This document shows, in pieces, positions 1 through 12,920 of a stretch of 36,186 nt of DNA. This stretch comes from Magnetococcales bacterium (lineage in GTDB: Bacteria > Pseudomonadota > Magnetococcia > Magnetococcales > UBA8363), in assembly GCA_015660855.1 (NCBI GenBank), contig JACSDG010000010.1, forward strand, positions 1 to 36,186, in the 5' to 3' direction. The notes beneath the pieces were generated by a model. That model had not been told where the DNA came from. It did not search any database and worked only from the letters and a program-made list of their open reading frames with translations. Position 1 is the first letter of the stretch; each line of letters opens with the position of its first letter. The position numbers were made by a program, and so were the translations under genes.

Positions 1-98
1 CAAAATCAAAGTCAAAATCAAAGTCAAAAGAAAAACCTTGTGGGCTGCTGCCTCCAAACCTCCGCCGGGGGGGATGATCCCCCCCGGACCCCCACAAT
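1..98 (-). repeat. Dispersed hairpin repeat, left copy (R1)
   Basis: This is the reverse complement of the repeat at the right end of the window (36075-36179), including the purine-rich tail of alternating TCAAAA/TCAAAG. A perfect inverted repeat of seven G and seven C lies at 67-85. The second hairpin (about 38-60) is decayed compared with the right copy. Read on the minus strand, the copy follows the phosphohexomutase gene and ends in a T-run, so it may terminate that transcript. The copy may continue beyond the window edge. Confidence 0.8.
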
Positions 99-150
99 AC
101 TTTTAAAGAAGAAAAGGCGGCGGGGACTGAACGGCTACAATGTCAACAGA

Positions 151-1545
151 TTATTGCCAGGAGGGAAGTTTCACCCCCTCCGGTTCCAACAGGGCAGCAA
201 CCTGGCGGGCGATTTCATGCAAACGTGCCTCGCTGTTGGCTTCTATCCGGGCGACCAGTGCGGGCTGGGTATTGGACACGCGCAGCAGCCACCATCCACC
301 GGGACAACGGACACGAACGCCATCGACATCGGAAAATTCGGTTCCCTTTTTCTGTTCTCCTTTAAGGATGTGCGCCATGACCTGGAATTTTTTTTCGTCC
401 GGGCAGTCGATGCGCAGTTCGGGGGTGGCGTAAACCTCTGGCAGATCACTCAGGCGTTGGGCCAGGGTGGATGGGGATTCGGCGAGAATTTCGATGAGCC
501 GTACAGTGGCATAGAGGGCGTCATCGAAGCCAAGATAGCGGTCGGCGAAAAACAGATGCCCACTCATTTCGCCCGCCAGGGGGGCACCGGTTTCCTTCAT
601 TTTTGTTTTGATCAGGGAATGGCCGGTTTTCCACATCAAGGGAACCCCACCCGCTTGGGCTACGGCGTCAAACATCACTTGGGAGCATTTGGCATCGCCG
701 ATGATGGTGGCCCCGGGATGGGTGGCGAGGATTTGTCGGGCGAACAGGATCATCATTCGGTCTCCCCAGATGATGCGTCCCTGATGATCCAAGGCACCGA
801 TACGGTCGCCATCACCATCGTAGGCAATGCCCAGCTCGGCACCGGTTTCCTGCATGCGCTGGCGCAGTTGGTGCAAATTTTCCGGCAGGGTGGGATCGGG
901 GTGGTGATTGGGGAAACGGCCATCCACCTCGGCAAAAATGCACTCGCCTTCGATTCCGGGGAGTTGTTGCAGCAATTGGGGAGCGATGACGCCGCTGGCA
1001 CCGTTGCCGCAATCCAGGACCACCTTGACCGGGCGGCCAGGCTTGAAATCCTGGGTCAGGCGGGCCAGGTAGGTTGCAAGAATATCGGTTTGGCGGATGG
1101 ATCCCCCAGGGTGATCCTGGAACGCCGCTGCCATAAGGGCTTTTTTAAGATCTTGAATCTGGTCACCGTAAACGGATCGGTTGGCTTTGACCATTTTCAG
1201 GCCGTTATAGTCGGATGGATTGTGGCTTCCGGTAACCATGATGCCGGCGTCGGCCTTGAAATGGTGCATGGCGAAATAAAGCCCCGGACTGGGGACAAGG
1301 CCGACATCATTCACTTTGGCCCCCCCCTGGGCCAGACCGAGGGCCAGTTTTTCCGCCAGCCGGGGGGAGGAAAGGCGACCATCCCGTCCTATGGCTACTT
1401 CGGGCGGAGTTTGGGTGGCGATTTCCTCGCGCAGACGGCTGGCAAAGATGCGGCCAAGGTCAAATACCAGGGCTTCGGTCAATTCTTTCCCGGCGACGCC
1501 GCGGATGTCGTATTCACGAAAAATGTGCGGATTGATGGCATTCAT
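151..1545 (-). CDS. algC: Phosphomannomutase/phosphoglucomutase
   Basis: This cytoplasmic alpha-D-phosphohexomutase interconverts hexose 6-phosphates and 1-phosphates (mannose and/or glucose), supplying nucleotide-sugar synthesis. The 464-residue length is normal for the AlgC/ManB class. The N-terminus has the family motif FREYDIRG (9-16), followed by the phosphoserine loop TGSHNP with the catalytic Ser at 107, the Mg-binding DGDGDR at 243-248 and the sugar-binding GEMSGH at 325-330. The C-terminal phosphate-binding domain is present. The gene begins 3 bp after the ugd stop on the same strand, so the two are probably co-transcribed. A repeat-derived hairpin lies immediately downstream. Whether mannose or glucose phosphate is preferred cannot be told from the sequence, and the symbol is by class only. 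Confidence 0.93.
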   Translation of the reverse strand: MNAINPHIFREYDIRGVAGKELTEALVFDLGRIFASRLREEIATQTPPEVAIGRDGRLSSPRLAEKLALGLAQGGAKVNDVGLVPSPGLYFAMHHFKADAGIMVTGSHNPSDYNGLKMVKANRSVYGDQIQDLKKALMAAAFQDHPGGSIRQTDILATYLARLTQDFKPGRPVKVVLDCGNGASGVIAPQLLQQLPGIEGECIFAEVDGRFPNHHPDPTLPENLHQLRQRMQETGAELGIAYDGDGDRIGALDHQGRIIWGDRMMILFARQILATHPGATIIGDAKCSQVMFDAVAQAGGVPLMWKTGHSLIKTKMKETGAPLAGEMSGHLFFADRYLGFDDALYATVRLIEILAESPSTLAQRLSDLPEVYATPELRIDCPDEKKFQVMAHILKGEQKKGTEFSDVDGVRVRCPGGWWLLRVSNTQPALVARIEANSEARLHEIARQVAALLEPEGVKLPSWQ

Positions 1546-1548
1546 GGG

Positions 1549-2865
1549 TTAACGGCCTACGCAGATGTAGTGGAATCCCTGCTCTTTCATCAAGGCAGGC
1601 TCATAAATATTTCGCAGATCGCAAAAGACATGGCGTCCGTCGGGTTGCGGTTGCATCAGTGCCTTGACGCGGTCGAGTTGCAGATTGCGAAACTGGTTCC
1701 ATTCGGTGAGGATGACCACGGCATCGGCATTTTTGCAAGCTTCATAGGGGCCTTGGACCAGCTCGACGCCGGGGAGAAATCTGGCAGCTTCACGCATCCC
1801 TTCGGGATCGAAGGCGCGAATGATCGCCCCTTGACGCAACAGTTCCGGCAGGATGGTCAGGGCAGGGGCGTCACGCAGGTCATCGGTGTTGGGCTTGAAG
1901 GTGAGTCCCAGTACGGCCAGTTGCTTGCCGGATACATTTCCCGACAACGCACCGACAATTTTGCCCACCATACGCTCTTTTTGACGTTTGTTGGCCTCGA
2001 TGACCTCCTCAACGATTCCCACCGGCTGGCCATGTTCTCGTGCTGTTTTGGCCAGGGCCTGGGTGTCTTTGGGGAAACATGATCCACCGTAACCGGGTCC
2101 AGGTTGGAGGAATTGATTGCCGATTCGCCGGTCAAGCCCCATCCCTTTGGCGACATGGTGGACATCGGCCCCAACGGATTCACACAGGTTGGCCAATTGA
2201 TTGATGAAGGTTATTTTTGTCGCCAGGAAAGCGTTGGCGGCATATTTGGTCAGTTCGGCGGTGGCGATATTGGTAATCAGGATGGGGGTTTCGATCCGGT
2301 ACAGAGGGCGATACAGATTTTTGAGAACCTGTGCCGCCCGGTCCGATTCAACGCCGATCACGACCCTGTCGGGTTTCATGAAATCCTCAATGGCGGCCCC
2401 TTCGCGTAAAAATTCGGGGTTGGAGGCCATTTCAAAATCGGCGTTGGGATTTTCCTCGCGGATGATGTGTGCCACTTTCTGGCCGGTTCCCACGGGAACG
2501 GTGGATTTGGTGACCACTACGGTAAATTTGTCGATTCCGTGTGCCACATCGCGTGCGGCCTGAAAAACATATTGCAGATCGGCGGCACCATCGCCACGAC
2601 GTTCCGGGGTGCCAACGGCGATGAATACCACATCACTGATAGATACCGCCCCTGCCGTATCTGTCTGGAACAGCAACCGTCCCTCTTTGTGGTTGCGAGT
2701 GACCAACTCTTCGAGGCCGGCTTCAAAGATGGGAATTTCTCCCCGATTCAGCCGGTCTATTTTGGCGGAGTCCACATCCACGCAGATGACTTCGGCGCCA
2801 AACTCGGAAAAACAGGCCCCCGACACCAACCCTACGTAGCCTGTACCGATCATGGTGATGCGCAT
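1549..2865 (-). CDS. ugd: UDP-glucose 6-dehydrogenase
   Basis: This enzyme oxidises UDP-glucose twice with NAD+ to UDP-glucuronate, a precursor for acidic surface polysaccharides or lipid A sugars. The 438 residues show the full three-domain UDP-glucose/GDP-mannose dehydrogenase layout. The Rossmann motif GTGYVG is at 7-12, the conserved STVPVGT at 121-127, EFLREG at 151-156, Lys/Asn of the ELTKYAANAF helix near 204-213, and the catalytic Cys263 in GGSCFPKD. The C-terminal UDP-binding domain contains GLTFKPNTDDLRDAP. It heads a two-gene minus-strand operon with the downstream phosphohexomutase. The start ATG at 2865 gives the canonical N-terminus MRITMIGTGYVG, though its ribosome site is weak (AAGAAAG). 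Confidence 0.96.
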   Translation of the reverse strand: MRITMIGTGYVGLVSGACFSEFGAEVICVDVDSAKIDRLNRGEIPIFEAGLEELVTRNHKEGRLLFQTDTAGAVSISDVVFIAVGTPERRGDGAADLQYVFQAARDVAHGIDKFTVVVTKSTVPVGTGQKVAHIIREENPNADFEMASNPEFLREGAAIEDFMKPDRVVIGVESDRAAQVLKNLYRPLYRIETPILITNIATAELTKYAANAFLATKITFINQLANLCESVGADVHHVAKGMGLDRRIGNQFLQPGPGYGGSCFPKDTQALAKTAREHGQPVGIVEEVIEANKRQKERMVGKIVGALSGNVSGKQLAVLGLTFKPNTDDLRDAPALTILPELLRQGAIIRAFDPEGMREAARFLPGVELVQGPYEACKNADAVVILTEWNQFRNLQLDRVKALMQPQPDGRHVFCDLRNIYEPALMKEQGFHYICVGR

Positions 2866-3021
2866 GGTTTCGCTTTCTTAAACTAAAGGTACGACGTTTC
2901 AAGACCGATCTCGGGATCCCATCCTGGAATCCCGGTGGCCAGGGGTCGATTTCGCAACAGGAGTCGCGGCTTGATCCTGCAAGGTTGGCCCCAATCATCT
3001 CCAGGCTCGGTATCGACTGTT

Positions 3022-3414
3022 CTAGTTGTTTCTTGCCCCCTGATTGACCCAGTCACGCAGGATCGCGATTTCACACGTCGTCAGTCGTTTGCGGTTGTGG
3101 GGCATGCGGATGCCGGCCCGACCTTCCACCAGGACGTTGATGTTGCTGACCATGGAGTTGCCAGGGACCACGATGGGTCCGAAACGGGTCCCTTTCATCA
3201 GCCCCTCATAGGTTTCCAGGTTGAGGCCACTGTAGGTGACCCCTGGGCCGTTGCCCGAGTGGCATTCCAAACAGCGCATCTGCAAAACAGGGCGAACGTC
3301 TTCGTTGAAGCTGACCTGCCCACGGTTTTCGGCATTGACCGTCCCTGCGGTTGCGAGAGACATTCCCAGAAGAATCCATGCGCCAAGCATGGCCTTGCGT
3401 ACAATCGATGACAT
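3022..3414 (-). CDS. Exported single-haem cytochrome c-like protein
   Basis: This is a 130-residue protein with an N-terminal signal peptide (basic MSSIVRKAM, hydrophobic stretch 9-24, cleavage probably after TVNA at about 28). A single CxxCH haem site follows (Cys48, Cys51, His52) in a context resembling the planctomycete-type cytochrome C domain (SFNEDVRPVL...C.ECH). Met104 in IRMPHNRKRL is a plausible distal haem ligand, and the ending ILRDWVNQGA is typical of these domains. It probably sits in the periplasm and may carry electrons, but no partner oxidase or dehydrogenase is adjacent. It is on the same strand as ugd, 156 bp upstream, with no obvious functional link. An AGGGGA ribosome site precedes the ATG. 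Confidence 0.85.
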   Translation of the reverse strand: MSSIVRKAMLGAWILLGMSLATAGTVNAENRGQVSFNEDVRPVLQMRCLECHSGNGPGVTYSGLNLETYEGLMKGTRFGPIVVPGNSMVSNINVLVEGRAGIRMPHNRKRLTTCEIAILRDWVNQGARNN

Positions 3415-3816
3415 TGCAGCATCCCCTATGTAAAGAAATTTTCGACCCCAACATGTTACCGGGTCTGTGAATCATACCCTTGACTGATCGCAATCGCCAA
3501 TAGTTTAACTGGGTTCGATGACGCATTCAGATCGCCAGTTTGGGAAAACGGGTTGCCGAAGGCAGACTGAAATTCTTGTTTTTATTAACACGAAATTGAA
3601 GGTATGACAATGCGGCCAAGCCATGAGGAAAAAAAATTGTCTTGAGGTAAAAGGGTCGTCGGGGCTTTGTCGCGGTCCTTCAAGGGGGGTAGGTAAACCG
3701 TTGCTGAACTCTTTCGACTGTTTTTTGTTGGTTGGCAAAATGGCTCGACAGGTTTAGATTCGGCGTGGTGGTTTGTTTGATCCCGGCGTTGTACTCTTTT
3801 TTGCGGGCAGGTACTT
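3415..3816. other. Intergenic region between cytochrome gene and carA
   Basis: This 402-bp divergent intergenic stretch holds promoters for both flanking genes. A minus-strand open frame at 3505-3738 encodes 77 residues without recognisable domain or convincing ribosome site, and I do not call it. Apart from the carA promoter candidate at 3732-3760, I see no other structure. Confidence 0.5.
3732..3760 (+). promoter_or_regulatory. Candidate sigma-70 promoter for carAB
   Basis: TTGGCA at 3732-3737 and TAGATT at 3755-3760 are separated by 17 bp, close to the housekeeping consensus. They would give a leader of about 50 nt before the carA ATG. No ArgR or PurR operator was recognised. Confidence 0.5.
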
Positions 3817-4977
3817 ATGATTCATGGTGTAGACAGGGCGGTTCTGGTGCTGGATGATGGTATGCGTTTCGATGGCATTGCCTGTGGTGCCGCCGGCGAG
3901 GCGGTGGGGGAAGTGTGCTTCAATACCTCCATGAGCGGCTATCAGGAAATCATGAGCGATCCCTCCTATGCCGGGCAAATTGTCACCATGACGGCAACCC
4001 AGATCGGCAATGTGGGTATCAATCCCGAGGATATGGAATCGCGTCGCCCCTGGCTTAGGGGGTTTGTTATTCGTGAATCCTCGCGTATTCCCTCCAGTTG
4101 GCGCGCCAAGGAGAATCTTTCCGGTTTTCTGGCGCGCTACGGCATTCCTGCCATCGAAGGGATTGATACTCGCCATCTTGTGGGCCGGCTGCGTGAGCAC
4201 GGCTCTAGGCGCGGCGTGTTGTCTACCACCGATTTTGACACGGTTTCATTGCTGGCCAAGGCCAGGGCGTGGCCAGGGCTTGCGGGAATGGATCTGACCG
4301 GGGAGGTGACCTGCGAAAGTGACTATCGTTGGCGGGAGGGATTGTCGGAGTGGAAAAAAGGCGTCTGGTATCCCTGGAGCGGTTCTCCGAAGGAGGGTGT
4401 GGCTCCCTGCCGGGTGGCGGTGCTGGATTTTGGCGTCAAGTATAACATTTTGCGCAATCTGGTATCGGCCGGGTGTGAGCTTGAGGTTTGGCCGGCGCAG
4501 GTGGAGGTTGAGCGACTCCTTGGGAGTGCCCCTGATGGCTTTTTTCTTTCCAATGGACCGGGCGACCCCCAGGCGGTCGGGCACGGTGTGCGCCTGATCG
4601 AAAAAATTTTACAAACCGGTCGTCCCGTATTCGGGATTTGTCTCGGGCACCAGATGCTTGCCCTGGCTTTGGGGGCGAGTACTACCAAAATGAAGTTTGG
4701 CCATCGTGGCGGCAACCACCCGGTCAAAAACATGAAAACCGGTCTGGTTGAAATCACGTCACAAAATCACGGTTTTGTTGTGGCACGCGCCTCGCTGCCC
4801 GATGCGGTGACGGTAACCCATGAATCCCTGTTCGATGGCAGTGTGGAGGGTATTGCCCACAAAAAACTGCCGGTTTTTTCGGTGCAATATCATCCCGAGG
4901 CCAGCCCCGGTCCTCATGATGCCCATTATCTGTTCGATGATTTTGTGACGATGATGCGTCACGTCAACCATTCATGA
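3817..4977 (+). CDS. carA: Carbamoyl-phosphate synthase small (glutaminase) subunit
   Basis: This subunit hydrolyses glutamine and channels ammonia to CarB for carbamoyl phosphate, used in pyrimidine and arginine synthesis. The 386-residue length is normal. The N-terminal CPSase_sm domain (about 1-140) includes [17 protein letters not shown]. The class I glutamine amidotransferase domain (about 197-380) has the nucleophile Cys275 in GICLGHQ and the His359/Glu361 pair in [10 protein letters not shown]. It is followed 13 bp later by carB. A promoter candidate lies at 3732-3760. The ribosome site is weak (GCAGG). Confidence 0.97.
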   Translation: MIHGVDRAVLVLDDGMRFDGIACGAAGEAVGEVCFNTSMSGYQEIMSDPSYAGQIVTMTATQIGNVGINPEDMESRRPWLRGFVIRESSRIPSSWRAKENLSGFLARYGIPAIEGIDTRHLVGRLREHGSRRGVLSTTDFDTVSLLAKARAWPGLAGMDLTGEVTCESDYRWREGLSEWKKGVWYPWSGSPKEGVAPCRVAVLDFGVKYNILRNLVSAGCELEVWPAQVEVERLLGSAPDGFFLSNGPGDPQAVGHGVRLIEKILQTGRPVFGICLGHQMLALALGASTTKMKFGHRGGNHPVKNMKTGLVEITSQNHGFVVARASLPDAVTVTHESLFDGSVEGIAHKKLPVFSVQYHPEASPGPHDAHYLFDDFVTMMRHVNHS

Positions 4978-4990
4978 CAAGGTGACGGCC

Positions 4991-7900
4991 ATGCCCAGAC
5001 GCGACGACATCAAAAAGATTTTCATCATCGGTGCCGGGCCGATCATTATCGGCCAGGCCTGCGAGTTTGATTATTCCGGAGCGCAGGCTTGCAAGGCTCT
5101 GCGTGAGGAAGGGTTTTACGTTATCCTGGTCAACTCCAATCCGGCCACCATCATGACCGATCCGGACCTGGCGCATCGTACCTACGTTGAACCGCTGACG
5201 GTGGAAGTGCTTGCCCGCATCATCGAGCAGGAAAGGCCGGATGCCTTGTTGCCGACCATGGGCGGTCAGACGGCGTTGAATCTGGCGATGAAGCTGGCGG
5301 AACTGGGGGTGTTGGAAAAATTCGGTGTCGAATTGATCGGCGCTTCCCGTGAGGCCATTGCCAAGGCGGAAGATCGGGAATTATTCAAAAAGGCCATGAC
5401 CAGTATAGGTTTGGACATGGCGCGCAGCGGCTTTGCCCATAACTGGGACGATGCCCTGGCGATTGGGCGGCAGATTAATTTTCCGTTGATCATCCGTCCC
5501 AGTTACACCCTGGGCGGCACCGGGGGTGGGGTGGCCTACAACCCGGAGGAGTACGAAACCATCGTGCGCAGGGGGCTTGCCGCTTCTCCCACCGCCGAAG
5601 TTCTTATCGAGGAATCCCTGATCGGCTGGAAAGAGTTTGAAATGGAGGTCGTCCGGGATCGGGACGACAACGCCATCATCGTCTGCTCCATCGAAAACAT
5701 CGATCCCATGGGGATCCATACCGGGGACTCCATCACTGTGGCTCCGGCACTGACATTGACCGACAAGGAATATCAGGAATTACGCGATGCCTCCATTGCC
5801 ATCCTGCGTGAGGTGGGTGTGGATACGGGTGGCTCCAATGTTCAGTTTGCCATCAATCCTGATAATGGTCGCATGATCGTCATCGAAATGAATCCACGGG
5901 TGTCGCGTTCGTCGGCCCTGGCCTCCAAGGCGACCGGATTTCCCATCGCCAAGGTGGCGGCCAAACTGGCGGTGGGTTACACACTGCCGGAAATCATGAA
6001 CGATATTACCCGTGTTACCCCTGCCTCTTTTGAGCCTTCCATCGACTATGTCGTGACCAAGATTCCCCGCTTCACCTTTGAAAAATTTCCCCAGGCCGAA
6101 CCTTTGTTGACGACACAGATGAAATCGGTGGGCGAGGCCATGGCCATCGGTCGCACCTTCAAGGAATCCATTCACAAGGCCCTGCGCTCCATGGAGACCG
6201 GCCTGGACGGATTCGATCCCATCTTTGCCTCTCAGCCTTATGAGTCCCAGGGCGAACGGGATGCCGCCCTGGAACGCCAACTTCGTTTTGCCGGGCCTGA
6301 CCGGATCCTTCTGGTGGCCGATGCTTTTCGGTATGGCCGTTCTTTGGCCTGGATCAACAAGGTAACCGCCATCGATCCCTGGTTTCTCGACCAGATCCAG
6401 CAGATTGTTGAAAAGGAAAGGTTGTTGTACGGCTCCCATCCCCAGGATCTGTCGCGTGAGGCGTGGTTGGAGTTGAAACGAACGGGCTTTTCCGATGCAA
6501 CCCTGGCCCGCATCATGAATTCGGACGAAACCACTGTCAGGGCCATGCGGCTGCGTCAAGGGGTCAAGCCGGTCTATAAAAGGGTGGATACCTGTGCCGC
6601 TGAATTTGCTTCCCAAACCGCCTACCTGTATTCCACCTATGAATCACAATGCGAAGCGGCCCCCGGCGACAGACGCAAGATTATGATCCTTGGCGGTGGG
6701 CCGAATCGCATCGGTCAGGGGATTGAGTTTGATTATTGTTGTGTCCATGCCTCTTTTGCCCTGAAGGAGGCGGGGTTTGAGACCATCATGGTTAACTGTA
6801 ATCCGGAAACCGTTTCCACCGACTATGACACCTCCGACCGGCTCTATTTCGAGCCTTTGACTTTTGAGGATGTGCTCAACATTGTCGAAGTTGAACGGCC
6901 CGAGGGGATCATCGTACAGTTGGGGGGACAGACGCCTCTTAAACTGGCCAAACCTTTGGCGGCGGCGGGTGCTCCGATCATCGGCACCAGCCCGGATGCC
7001 ATCGATCAGGCGGAGGATCGGGAAAGGTTCCAGGTTTTGTTGGGAGAAATTGGGCTTAGACAGCCCGAAAACGCCATTGCCCGTTCCGAGTCGGAGGCGA
7101 TGGCCATTGCGGCATCGGTGGGGTATCCCATCGTGGTGCGTCCGTCCTATGTCCTGGGGGGACGCGCCATGGAGATTGTTTATGCCGCCAACGATCTTGA
7201 ACGCTACATGCGTACCGCCGTTCGGGCTTCACCGGATCATCCGGTGTTGTTGGACCATTTTCTCAAAGATGCCATCGAAATTGATGTTGATTGTGTCGCC
7301 GATGGCGAAAATGTCCTGGTGGGTGGGGTCATGGAACATATCGAGGAAGCGGGAATCCATTCCGGCGATTCCGCCTGCTCCCTCCCGCCCTATTCCATCG
7401 GCCAGGATCTTATCGATGAAATGAAACGTCAAACCGTGCTTTTGGCCAAAGCTCTTAAAGTCGTTGGTTTGATGAACGTGCAGTTTGCCATTTGCCAGGG
7501 AGCGGTCTATATTTTGGAGGTCAACCCGCGGGCCTCCAGGACGGTCCCGTTTGTTTCCAAGGCGACGGGTGTGCCTTTGGCCAAGGTGGGCGCGCGCGTT
7601 ATGGCAGGGGAGATGCTGTCTGCCCTTGGTTTGGGCAAAGAGCCTCGTTTCAGCCACATGGCGGTCAAGGAAGCGGTTTTTCCTTTTGAAAAATTTCCGG
7701 GCGTGGACACGGTTTTGGGACCGGAAATGAAATCCACCGGCGAGGTGATGGGATTGGCCGATTCTTTTGCCCTGGCGTTTGCCAAGGCTCAGGAGAGTGC
7801 CGGGACGATTCTTCCAAGACCTGGGATGAACCAGCGGGGGATGGCGTGCATTTCGGTCAAGGATGAGGATAAAAGGGCGGTTTTGCAGCCGGCGCACCGA

Positions 7901-8242
7901 TTGGTGGAGATGGGATTTACCATTTGTGCCACCGAGGGGACGGCACTTTATTTGCGGAAGGAGGGGCTGCCTGTCGTCCAGATCAACAAAGTCAACCAGG
8001 GTCGTCCGGATATTGTGGATATGATGAAAAACGGCGACATTTTGTTGGTGTTCAACACGACACAAGGGAAGCAGGCTCTTGCCGATTCACTGTCCATGCG
8101 TCGGAGTGCCTTGTTGGGCCGCATACCCTATTTTACCACCATTGCTGGGATGAGGGCGGCGGTGGCGGCCATGGCGGCCATTCGGGAATCGGGTTTTCGT
8201 TGCAAGGCACTCCAGGATTACCACCAGGAAATCCAACACTAA
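4991..8242 (+). CDS. carB: Carbamoyl-phosphate synthase large subunit
   Basis: This is the synthetase subunit, making carbamoyl phosphate from bicarbonate, ammonia and two ATP. At 1083 residues it has the two homologous halves expected: first ATP-grasp unit from about 1 to 400 ([13 protein letters not shown] at the N-terminus, [10 protein letters not shown]), the oligomerisation region, then the second unit beginning about 555 ([19 protein letters not shown], and SYVLGGRAM). An MGS-like allosteric domain occupies roughly the last 140 residues. An in-frame GTG at 4982 exists, but the ATG at 4991 is preferred because AAGGTGA lies 6 bp before it and the protein then begins MPRRDDIKK, as in the family. 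It forms the carAB unit, with greA 70 bp downstream. Confidence 0.97.
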   Translation: MPRRDDIKKIFIIGAGPIIIGQACEFDYSGAQACKALREEGFYVILVNSNPATIMTDPDLAHRTYVEPLTVEVLARIIEQERPDALLPTMGGQTALNLAMKLAELGVLEKFGVELIGASREAIAKAEDRELFKKAMTSIGLDMARSGFAHNWDDALAIGRQINFPLIIRPSYTLGGTGGGVAYNPEEYETIVRRGLAASPTAEVLIEESLIGWKEFEMEVVRDRDDNAIIVCSIENIDPMGIHTGDSITVAPALTLTDKEYQELRDASIAILREVGVDTGGSNVQFAINPDNGRMIVIEMNPRVSRSSALASKATGFPIAKVAAKLAVGYTLPEIMNDITRVTPASFEPSIDYVVTKIPRFTFEKFPQAEPLLTTQMKSVGEAMAIGRTFKESIHKALRSMETGLDGFDPIFASQPYESQGERDAALERQLRFAGPDRILLVADAFRYGRSLAWINKVTAIDPWFLDQIQQIVEKERLLYGSHPQDLSREAWLELKRTGFSDATLARIMNSDETTVRAMRLRQGVKPVYKRVDTCAAEFASQTAYLYSTYESQCEAAPGDRRKIMILGGGPNRIGQGIEFDYCCVHASFALKEAGFETIMVNCNPETVSTDYDTSDRLYFEPLTFEDVLNIVEVERPEGIIVQLGGQTPLKLAKPLAAAGAPIIGTSPDAIDQAEDRERFQVLLGEIGLRQPENAIARSESEAMAIAASVGYPIVVRPSYVLGGRAMEIVYAANDLERYMRTAVRASPDHPVLLDHFLKDAIEIDVDCVADGENVLVGGVMEHIEEAGIHSGDSACSLPPYSIGQDLIDEMKRQTVLLAKALKVVGLMNVQFAICQGAVYILEVNPRASRTVPFVSKATGVPLAKVGARVMAGEMLSALGLGKEPRFSHMAVKEAVFPFEKFPGVDTVLGPEMKSTGEVMGLADSFALAFAKAQESAGTILPRPGMNQRGMACISVKDEDKRAVLQPAHRLVEMGFTICATEGTALYLRKEGLPVVQINKVNQGRPDIVDMMKNGDILLVFNTTQGKQALADSLSMRRSALLGRIPYFTTIAGMRAAVAAMAAIRESGFRCKALQDYHQEIQH

Positions 8243-8312
8243 TAAATGATACCGTCCATTGGCCATTCCGGTCTTTCGGTATTGATCAACAACAGTTAAG
8301 GGTGGGTTTACC

Positions 8313-8789
8313 ATGTCCCAAAGGATTCCCATGACCGTGCGCGGTGCCGAAAAACTCAGAGAAGAGTTGAAACGGCTCAAGTCGGTCGAACGGCCTCGCA
8401 TCGTGGAAGCCATTTCGGTGGCACGCGAGCACGGTGATTTGTCTGAAAACGCGGAGTACCATGCCGCCAAGGAGCAGCAATCCTTCAACGAAGGGCGGAT
8501 TACCGAACTGGAAACCCGGTTGGCCCAGGCGGAGGTTATTGATCCCACCAAAATTCAATCCCACAAGGTGGTCTTTGGTGCCACGGTTACGGTTACCGAC
8601 ATGGAGGCCGGGGAGGAAGCGACCTATCAGATCGTCGGGGTTGATGAAGCCAACCTGGATCAGGGGATGATTTCCATCACCAGTCCGATGGCGCGAGGCA
8701 TGATTGGCAAGGAGGAGGGGGATCGGATCCAGGTGAATGCTCCGGGTGGAATACGCCGGTTTGAAATCGTTGAAATTCACTATCGCTGA
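8313..8789 (+). CDS. greA: Transcription elongation factor GreA
   Basis: GreA enters the secondary channel of RNA polymerase and stimulates cleavage of backtracked RNA. The 158-residue length is exact for the family. The N-terminal coiled coil (about 5-75) carries the acidic tip in [11 protein letters not shown], and the C-terminal FKBP-like domain includes the ending typical of GreA ([11 protein letters not shown]). A strong ribosome site (AAGGGTGG) precedes the ATG. Location after carB is a common proteobacterial arrangement, and rlmE follows after 11 bp. Confidence 0.96.
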   Translation: MSQRIPMTVRGAEKLREELKRLKSVERPRIVEAISVAREHGDLSENAEYHAAKEQQSFNEGRITELETRLAQAEVIDPTKIQSHKVVFGATVTVTDMEAGEEATYQIVGVDEANLDQGMISITSPMARGMIGKEEGDRIQVNAPGGIRRFEIVEIHYR

Positions 8790-8800
8790 TCCCAGGCCCT

Positions 8801-9457
8801 ATGGCCAAGCGTCGTCCTTCCAGTGGTCGTTGGCTGCGTGAACATCACACCGATCCTTTTGTTCTCAGGGCTAGGCGTGAGGGTTATCGGTCGCGTGCGG
8901 CCTTCAAGCTGCTGGAAATTGCCAGCTATCCTTTTGGTGGAACTCCGGGGCGATTGCTGGGTCCGGGGATGACGGTGGTGGACCTTGGGTCTGCCCCAGG
9001 GGGTTGGAGTCAGGTGGCGGCGGAGATGGTGGGTGGTCAGGGTCGGGTGGTGGCCATGGATCTTTTGGCCATGCCGCCGCTGGAGGGGGTGATTTTTATC
9101 CAGGGGGATTTTCTTGGGGAGGTGGGGCTGCGAAGTCTGGGCGAGGCCATTCAGCCACGGCGGACGGTGGATGTGGTGTTGTCCGACATGGCCCCCAACA
9201 TGACAGGGATCGCTTTGGCGGACCAGACTCGTGGGGAATCGCTGGCCGAGGCGGCCCATGAATTTGCCTGTCAGACTTTGGAGTTGGGTGGCACATTGGT
9301 GGTCAAACTTTTTCATGGACCGGGATTTCACGAAACGGTACGGCGTGCCCGGATGGATTTTACACGGGTCAAGGTGATCAAACCCCAGGCCAGTCGTGAT
9401 CGGAGTGCCGAACAGTATCTTGTGGGGGTGGGATTTCGCGGAGTTTCGTCTTCCTGA
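8801..9457 (+). CDS. rlmE: 23S rRNA (uridine-2'-O-)-methyltransferase RlmE/FtsJ
   Basis: This SAM-dependent enzyme methylates the 2'-OH of a uridine in the 23S rRNA A-loop (U2552 in E. coli). The 218 residues contain the SAM-binding DLGSAPGGWSQVA (61-73). The K-D-K-E catalytic tetrad typical of RrmJ is complete: Lys36 (RAAFKLLEI), Asp129 (LSDMAPN), Lys169 (LVVKLFHG) and Glu204 (SAEQYLVG). It lies 11 bp after greA, so it is probably read from the same transcript. A hairpin repeat begins 3 bp past the stop and may end that transcript. Confidence 0.96.
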   Translation: MAKRRPSSGRWLREHHTDPFVLRARREGYRSRAAFKLLEIASYPFGGTPGRLLGPGMTVVDLGSAPGGWSQVAAEMVGGQGRVVAMDLLAMPPLEGVIFIQGDFLGEVGLRSLGEAIQPRRTVDVVLSDMAPNMTGIALADQTRGESLAEAAHEFACQTLELGGTLVVKLFHGPGFHETVRRARMDFTRVKVIKPQASRDRSAEQYLVGVGFRGVSSS

Positions 9458-9459
9458 AA

Positions 9460-9624
9460 GTTTGGCAAAAATTTTTGCGGGGGTCCGGGGGGGATCATCC
9501 CCCCCGGCGGGGTTTGGGGCAGCGCCCCAAGGTTTTGATTTTGAATTAAAACAAAAAAGCTTTATTGCCTATGGGGGTTTGGGGGCGAAGCCCCCAAGGT
9601 TTTTGCTTGCAGGGCATGATGTTC
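9460..9624 (+). repeat. Dispersed triple-hairpin repeat (R2)
   Basis: This is a full-length copy of about 165 bp, nearly identical to the one at 12921-13083. It contains three successive inverted repeats: G7/C7 with a central ATCAT, TTGGGGC/GCCCCAA with loop AGC, and TTGGGGGC/GCCCCCAA with loop GAA. An A/T-rich spacer containing AAAAAAGCTTT lies between the second and third. It fills the gap between rlmE and guaB. Confidence 0.9.
9579..9604 (+). terminator. Repeat-borne intrinsic terminator after rlmE
   Basis: An 8-bp perfect stem TTGGGGGC/GCCCCCAA with a GAA loop (9579-9597) is followed by GG and five T. It is the third hairpin of repeat R2 and is correctly oriented to end the carAB-greA-rlmE transcript. 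Confidence 0.6.
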
Positions 9625-9696
9625 TCCCTTTGACGGGTGGTGTTTGCTGTGGGAAAGTGCCGGACAGCTTTGAGTTTCTGTCAAGTCCAGCGATGA

Positions 9697-12746
<3,050 letters not shown>

Positions 12747-12831
12747 TGGTCGATTGGCAACGGCCTTGATCCTCATTTCGGCTACGGATTGCGCGTGGAG
12801 ACCGAAAAACTATTAAAAAGAAAGAAGGGGT

Positions 12832-12857
12832 CTGGGGAATTCTTTCCCCAGGGTTTT
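12832..12857 (+). terminator. Intrinsic terminator after guaA
   Basis: CTGGGGAA/TTCCCCAG forms a perfect 8-bp stem with a TTCT loop (12832-12851), followed by GGTTTT. Its downstream tail (TAAAAAAGCTTTCATGCC) matches the spacer of the dispersed repeat, so it is a variant half-unit of that family serving as the guaBA terminator. Confidence 0.65.
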
Positions 12858-12920
12858 GACTTTAAATAAAAAAGCTTTCATGCCCCGTTTTTGACTTTTT
12901 TTATGTATCGGAAAAACAAA

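Noticed and set aside
40-2082. 680-codon plus-strand open frame across the first 2 kb
   Set aside because: It is antisense to ugd and the phosphohexomutase, both with complete family motifs. The translation has no recognisable domain and begins within the repeat.
3505-3738. 77-codon minus-strand frame in the gap before carA
   Set aside because: No domain, no convincing ribosome site, and it lies over the carA promoter candidate.
9460-9624. Repeat as a protein-coding element or small insertion sequence
   Set aside because: Different frames translate to unrelated low-complexity peptides, no transposase frame exists and no target-site duplication is evident.
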